Of a stretch of 64,000 nt of DNA, positions 59,937 through 64,000 are shown piece after piece. Each line of letters starts with the position of its first letter. The first letter of the stretch is position 1. Below the pieces are notes generated by a model that did not search any database, had not been told where the DNA came from, and saw only the letters and a list, made by a program, of their open reading frames with translations. Origin of the DNA: Lachnospiraceae bacterium (GTDB taxonomy: Bacteria; Bacillota; Clostridia; Lachnospirales; Lachnospiraceae); NCBI GenBank assembly GCA_017472605.1, contig JAFUPV010000070.1, forward strand, positions 1-64,000, read 5' to 3'. Made by a program: the position numbers and the translations under genes.

Positions 59937-60439
59937 AGTTAAGCGAGCTTATGAGCGATGTAACACCAAACGCAGACTATGAGGGCTGGGTGACGGCGGA
60001 TGACTGGGTACTGGCAATTGACACAGCCCCCAATGGAACGACGGAAACAAAACCTGCTGATTATGTGGTTGTCCAGATGGGTGTTGAAGGTTTGGACGCG
60101 CAGCTGAATCCGATTACATCGGAAAAGACTTATATCAGGGCAGGACAGTCTACGATGAAGACAGGAACGGCCAGGGCATTTGCTGTAACCGGTGACCGAT
60201 ATGTTGGCGATCCGGCCCAGGACTATATGCTGTCCCATGCAATCAAATATGGACGTGGAAACAGTGTAGTAACAAACTATGTATACTTCTGCATTTTGAA
60301 TGGAAAAGGAGAGAAGGGACAGGTATCCATTATCGTGAATACAGAAAGCGGCGGTGCTGCAGGAGAGTCTTCTTCCGTTGATATTAATCTGAATAAGATT
60401 GGTGCTGAGCCAAAAGAGTATACATACGCATCCGCATAA
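59933..60439 (+). CDS. Major tail tube protein
   Basis: A 168 aa beta-rich protein (DYVVVQMGVEGLDAQLNPIT, SEKTYIRAGQSTMKTGTARAF), matching the phage tail tube family. It polymerises into the tail tube around the tape measure. Located just before the tail chaperone genes. Confidence 0.85.
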   Translation: MKLSELMSDVTPNADYEGWVTADDWVLAIDTAPNGTTETKPADYVVVQMGVEGLDAQLNPITSEKTYIRAGQSTMKTGTARAFAVTGDRYVGDPAQDYMLSHAIKYGRGNSVVTNYVYFCILNGKGEKGQVSIIVNTESGGAAGESSSVDINLNKIGAEPKEYTYASA

Positions 60440-60458
60440 GGGCAGAGGGAGGTAGAAC

Positions 60459-60776
60459 ATGGTAATTAGTGGAAAAGAAATCCGGTTTAGTCCAACGAAC
60501 CGCAAAGATGCGGCGAAGCTGCAGCAGGCACTGGATGAAATGAGTCGGACAGAAGAGAAGATTCAGACAATGCGGGAAGATGGAGATGTGTTGGAGATGT
60601 TGGATATGTTGATCGGGATGTTCCGGCAGTTCTTTATCACGACAACCGGTGTGGATGTAGTCGGAACCTGTGAAGACGCAGCCGAAGCAGCAGAGATGTA
60701 CAATCAGTTCCTTTCGGAGGTTGCGAAACAGAAAGGAAGGCTGATGAATGCATTCAGCCCGAAACGCGTGAAATGA
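60459..60776 (+). CDS. Tail assembly chaperone 1
   Basis: A 105 aa helical, acidic protein (KDAAKLQQALDEMSRTEEKIQ) between tail tube and tape measure, the position of gpG-type chaperones. It overlaps the next gene by 4 nt; I see no clear slippery heptamer for a frameshift fusion. Confidence 0.72.
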   Translation: MVISGKEIRFSPTNRKDAAKLQQALDEMSRTEEKIQTMREDGDVLEMLDMLIGMFRQFFITTTGVDVVGTCEDAAEAAEMYNQFLSEVAKQKGRLMNAFSPKRVK

Positions 60777-61402
60777 GGCAGTACAACATCAATGTGGATG
60801 AACTGCCAAAGAAAGTCATAATTGACGGAGAACCGTTTGCGGTCAATTATGGTTTCCGGACCTGTATGCTGATTGAAATCTGTATGTTTGGGGATCTCCC
60901 GGATGAAGAAAAGATTGCAAATGCACTGCATCTGTTTTATGGGGAACGGATTCCGAATAACAGGGATGAAGCAATCAAAGCGATGCTGTGGTTTTATGCA
61001 TGCGGTCCGGAAGAGGACGGTCAGGATTCAGCAAAGGCTACAGCACCGAAGCGGGCAATCAGGCGGGCATACTGTTTTGATCAGGATGCCCCAATGATCT
61101 ATGCCGCGTTCATGAGCCAGTATCGGATTGATTTGAATCAGACGCTGAGTTGTGAACTTCACTGGTGGAAATTTGTTGCTATGTTCGAGTCTCTGGATGA
61201 GAACCTGTTGCTGTCACGGATTATGTACTACCGGACTGCGGATACAAGAGGGATGGGAAAGAAACAGAAATCACATATCGAGAAGATGCGTGCACTTTAT
61301 GCACTGAAAGATCCGGAATCATCGCTTGACAGCAAGACGAAATTGGCAAGACGAAATGCAGCGATGAAGGAATATGTTCGAAAACGGATGGAGGGTAAAT
61401 GA
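60773..61402 (+). CDS. Tail assembly chaperone 2 (bacteriophage Gp15 family)
   Basis: A 209 aa protein with the Gp15 pattern: FAVNYGFRTCMLIEICMF at the start, then YCFDQDAPMIYAAFMSQYRIDLNQ and LHWWKFVAMFESL. It binds the tape measure during tail assembly. Confidence 0.87.
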   Translation: MRQYNINVDELPKKVIIDGEPFAVNYGFRTCMLIEICMFGDLPDEEKIANALHLFYGERIPNNRDEAIKAMLWFYACGPEEDGQDSAKATAPKRAIRRAYCFDQDAPMIYAAFMSQYRIDLNQTLSCELHWWKFVAMFESLDENLLLSRIMYYRTADTRGMGKKQKSHIEKMRALYALKDPESSLDSKTKLARRNAAMKEYVRKRMEGK

Positions 61403-61551
61403 AAAAGGTAGCATGCACACACTGCGGGTATGAGATGCCGGTGGTGATCCTTCCGAGAGCGGAGTGCAGAGGATTGACAGTCCGGTGCAAGAACCAGAAA
61501 TGCAAGAAAGTGTTTGAAATTAAGGTAGAACAGGGAAAACAGAGCAGATAG
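61399..61551 (+). CDS. Small zinc finger phage protein, 50 aa
   Basis: Contains CTHCGYEMP and RCKNQKCKKVF, two CxxC-type pairs, like Com-type zinc fingers. The ATG overlaps the previous stop (ATGA). Known as a frequent small gene before the tape measure in such phages; role uncertain. Confidence 0.65.
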   Translation: MKKVACTHCGYEMPVVILPRAECRGLTVRCKNQKCKKVFEIKVEQGKQSR

Positions 61552-61595
61552 AGCCATTATGAGCCAGTTGCTCTCTCGGAAAGAGGTGAGATAAA

Positions 61596-63815
61596 TTGGC
61601 TTATGATGGAACCGTGAAAATTGGTACGGAACTGAATACAGATGGCCTGCAGAAGGGAATGTCAGGACTTGGAGGATTTGCTCAAAAAGGATTTGGGGTA
61701 TTAGCTTCTGTGGCCAAAACTGCAGCAGCGGCAGTAACCGGAGTTTCTGCGGCGCTTGGAGCGACTGTAAAGGCAGCGCTGGATGTAACGGCCAGCATGG
61801 AACAAAATATTGGTGGAGTCGAAACTCTGTTCAAAGAAAGTGCGGCGGCAGTAATTGAAGCTGCAAACAATGCTTATAAAACAGCCGGCATGTCAGCAAA
61901 TGATTACATGTCGACCGTGACGAGTTTTTCCGCAGCGTTGCTGCAGGGGCTTTCCGGCGATACGAAAAAAGCAGCCCAGGTAGCAGATATGGCCTTGACG
62001 GATATGTCTGATAACGCAAATAAAATGGGAACCGGTATGGAATCCATACAAAATGCGTATCAGGGATTCGCCAAACAGAATTATACGATGCTGGATAATC
62101 TGAAGCTTGGATATGGCGGCACGAAAACAGAAATGCAGCGGCTGCTTGCGGACGCGCAGGAATTAAGCGGAGTCAAATACGATATCAACAATCTGAGCGA
62201 TGTATATTCCGCAATCCATGTGATTCAGGAAGAAATGGGAATCACGGGAACAACTGCTAAAGAAGCGGCAACAACGATTGAAGGTTCCATGACATCTGCG
62301 AAAGCAGCATGGAATAATTTTCTGGCCGGAGTAACCTCGCCGGAAGATCTGGTCGCTTCATTTGCAACTGCAGCATCCGTAATCCTTAGCAATTTGGGCG
62401 AGATCATTCCGAGACTGGCACAGACAATCCCCGCGGCGAAAGATCTGATCATTGAAGGCATCCTTTCCAATTCGGAGCAGCTGCTGGAGAGTGGTCGACA
62501 GATCCTGTCATCCCTGATGAATGGTGTCACAGAAAAGCTGGTTGAGGTTTATCCGCTGGCAGCGAACATTGCGACTTCGTTTTTGTCCGGTGTACAGGAA
62601 TATCTGCCTGTTATTCTGCAGGAAGGCCGAAATCTTCTGATGCAGCTGGGAGCCGGATTGCAGCAGGCAATTCCGGAATTTCTGGCGAGTGCGCTGCCGG
62701 TGCTCATGAATTTCACATCATTCCTGAATGAAGAAGCAGGGAGACTGATTGATTCCGGAATTCAGTTTATCTACAGCATTGTCGATGGACTGGTTGCAGC
62801 TCTGCCGGATCTGATCGCGTATGTACCGACAATCATTAAGAATGTCGCGGATATTATCAATGAAAATGTTCCAAAACTGCTTGTATGTGGGGCGAATATC
62901 ATAATTAAGCTGATCAATGGAATTGTTGATAACATCCCGAACCTGATTGCGGAATTCCCAAAGATCATATCCTCCATTTTTTCTGTAATCGGCGCAGTAA
63001 ACTGGATCGGTCTCGGATCAAGCATTATCAAAGGAATCTGGTCAGGAATCAAATCCCTGGCACAGAGTATTCCACAGGCACTGAAATCAATCGGAGATAC
63101 TACGGTCAGTGCACTGAAGAACATTAAATGGCTGGAACTTGGTAAAAGTGTCATTAATTTTATTTTGAACGGAATTAAGTCACTGGTTACGGCGATTCCG
63201 AATGCTCTGGCAAACATCGGAAAGAATGCCCTTGCCGCTCTTGGCGATATCAAGTGGGGAGATTTGGGAAAGAACATTATTTCAGGCATCGCAACCGGTG
63301 TGACAAACACTGCTTCATCTTTAGTTCAGTCTGTGAAGGATACAGCCGCCAATGCATTTAATGCAGTAAAGAATTTCTTCGGTATTCATTCTCCATCCAG
63401 GAAGATGAAGGATGAGATTGGCATCCCGATGATTCAGGGAGCTTCGGAAGGTGTCAGAGAGGAAACTCCGGAATTTGCGCAGACGGCAGTGCAATCAGCT
63501 CAGGATGTGATGAAGGAACTGAATGCATCTGATTATGTGAGACAGTTCCAGGCAGCTCAGAGCCGTCATCATGCAGATGGAATTGAGAATACCGTTGCAG
63601 CAGCGGCCGACACGCAGGAGAACACAGGCATTGCGCCGACACAAGCCGGAACGGATTATGAGAAGCTGGCAAAAGCAAATGCAAAAGCATTCTCAGAAGC
63701 TCTTGACGGTATGAGGGTTGAAATGGATGGAAAAGATGTCGGACAGATTGTGACTCCATACGCAAATGATAACATGAACGATATTTCAGACCTGGAAGAA
63801 AGAGGGGTGATCTGA
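61596..63815 (+). CDS. Tail tape measure protein
   Basis: A 739 aa protein that sets tail length. An N-terminal helical Ala-rich region contains VSAALGATVKAALDVTASMEQNIGG and the TP901-type segment ending in LADAQELSG. Hydrophobic helices fill the middle (IIPRLAQTIPAAKDLI, repeated NIPNLIAEFPKII-like units). HSPSRKMKDEIG near residue 605 is a conserved tape measure motif. It starts with TTG 61596 after AGAGGTGAG. At 739 aa the tail should be fairly short (roughly 110 nm by the 1.5 angstrom per residue rule). Confidence 0.92.
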   Translation: MAYDGTVKIGTELNTDGLQKGMSGLGGFAQKGFGVLASVAKTAAAAVTGVSAALGATVKAALDVTASMEQNIGGVETLFKESAAAVIEAANNAYKTAGMSANDYMSTVTSFSAALLQGLSGDTKKAAQVADMALTDMSDNANKMGTGMESIQNAYQGFAKQNYTMLDNLKLGYGGTKTEMQRLLADAQELSGVKYDINNLSDVYSAIHVIQEEMGITGTTAKEAATTIEGSMTSAKAAWNNFLAGVTSPEDLVASFATAASVILSNLGEIIPRLAQTIPAAKDLIIEGILSNSEQLLESGRQILSSLMNGVTEKLVEVYPLAANIATSFLSGVQEYLPVILQEGRNLLMQLGAGLQQAIPEFLASALPVLMNFTSFLNEEAGRLIDSGIQFIYSIVDGLVAALPDLIAYVPTIIKNVADIINENVPKLLVCGANIIIKLINGIVDNIPNLIAEFPKIISSIFSVIGAVNWIGLGSSIIKGIWSGIKSLAQSIPQALKSIGDTTVSALKNIKWLELGKSVINFILNGIKSLVTAIPNALANIGKNALAALGDIKWGDLGKNIISGIATGVTNTASSLVQSVKDTAANAFNAVKNFFGIHSPSRKMKDEIGIPMIQGASEGVREETPEFAQTAVQSAQDVMKELNASDYVRQFQAAQSRHHADGIENTVAAAADTQENTGIAPTQAGTDYEKLAKANAKAFSEALDGMRVEMDGKDVGQIVTPYANDNMNDISDLEERGVI

Positions 63816-64000
63816 TGGAATGGGCATATGAGGATGTCCAGATCGGGGAGCGAAAATTGTCTGAATGGAAACTGATGCTGCGTGAGGCTTCCATTCCGCA
63901 GCCATCGGTAAAGACAAACTATGTGGAAATTCCGGGAAGCGATGAACCATTGGATTACACCGAAGCGTTTGGTCGGGTATTCTATGGGAATCGAACCGGA
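63815..64000 (+). CDS. Distal tail protein (Dit), 5' part; continues beyond window
   Basis: Starts at ATG 63815 overlapping the tape measure stop. The 62 visible residues (KLSEWKLMLREASIPQPSVKTNYVEIPGSD, then TEAFGRVFYGNR) match the N-terminus of siphophage Dit proteins, which join tail tube and receptor-binding parts. Confidence 0.82.
   Translation, partial: MEWAYEDVQIGERKLSEWKLMLREASIPQPSVKTNYVEIPGSDEPLDYTEAFGRVFYGNRTG

Larger units (their letters stand above)
32741..64000. mobile_element. Siphophage-type prophage (left 31 kb; right end not in window)
   Basis: Gene order is that of a temperate siphophage: serine recombinase, immunity operon, Cro, recombination and replication genes, late regulator, terminase, portal, capsid, tail. 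Head genes resemble the A118/SPP1 group. The element begins inside a cotJC-like gene and runs past the window end in the tail module, so lysis genes and the right junction are not seen. AT-rich cargo genes stand out at 34.8-39.2 and 49.1-50.6 kb. Confidence 0.92.

Noticed and set aside
60459..61402. Programmed frameshift joining the two tail chaperones
   Set aside because: The genes overlap by ATGA with a separate start, and no slippery heptamer stands out near the end of the first gene.

Overview
The window looks like a chromosome segment of an endospore-forming anaerobic Firmicute, most likely a gut Lachnospiraceae (Clostridia). Supporting signs are a YjjI/YjjW glycyl-radical enzyme pair, a class III FBPase, type III pantothenate kinase, an alpha/beta-type SASP, CotF-like coat proteins, strong AGGAGG ribosome binding sites, TTG/GTG starts, and moderate GC in the host genes. 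No rRNA, tRNA or CRISPR array was seen. A species cannot be named from the sequence alone.

Host part (1 to about 32.7 kb). First come the 3' part of a yjjI-like glycyl-radical enzyme with its activase, a BMP-type nucleoside ABC importer (ATPase and two permeases, no binding protein in view) and cytidine deaminase. deoC at 21 kb could complete a nucleoside salvage theme. Next are an unknown helical protein, a YhbD-like regulator, a CstA-type transporter coupled to a small unknown gene, two minus-strand CotF-like coat proteins, class III FBPase, a sodium:alanine symporter, and a glycogen branching enzyme with an AT-hook-like C-terminal tail. A coaX-araC pair, a SASP, deoC, and a PurF-like protein lacking the catalytic N-terminal Cys follow. 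A LysR gene is divergent from a cysteine desulfidase family gene, and a complete five-gene oligopeptide ABC transporter closes the host part.

Prophage (about 32.8 kb to the window end, right end not reached). A large serine recombinase gene abuts the 3' two thirds of a cotJC-like spore-coat Mn-catalase gene whose 5' part is missing, so the element appears to sit inside a sporulation gene. This resembles skin in sigK and SPbeta in spsM. The layout is recombinase; two promoter-terminator units that look like small RNAs; a leftward immunity operon (repressor, zinc finger protein, ImmA/IrrE peptidase, SIR2 protein); a cro-like gene with four related operators; small early genes; recombination and replication genes (Gp157, Sak4-like ATPase, RusA, SF2 helicase, DUF669, D5 primase/helicase); a probable iteron origin; and a sigma-like late regulator. 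An AT-rich two-gene cassette with a LexA-type box follows. Then come packaging, head and tail genes of an A118/SPP1-like siphophage up to a distal tail protein cut by the window end. The terminase small subunit carries an in-frame TGA, so the phage may be defective for packaging while the recombinase remains intact.

The most interesting points are the interrupted cotJC gene (a possible developmental excision switch), the SIR2 gene in the lysogenic operon next to two candidate RNAs, the SOS-box-controlled two-gene cassette, the symmetrical origin-like array, and the AT-hook-like tail on the branching enzyme.
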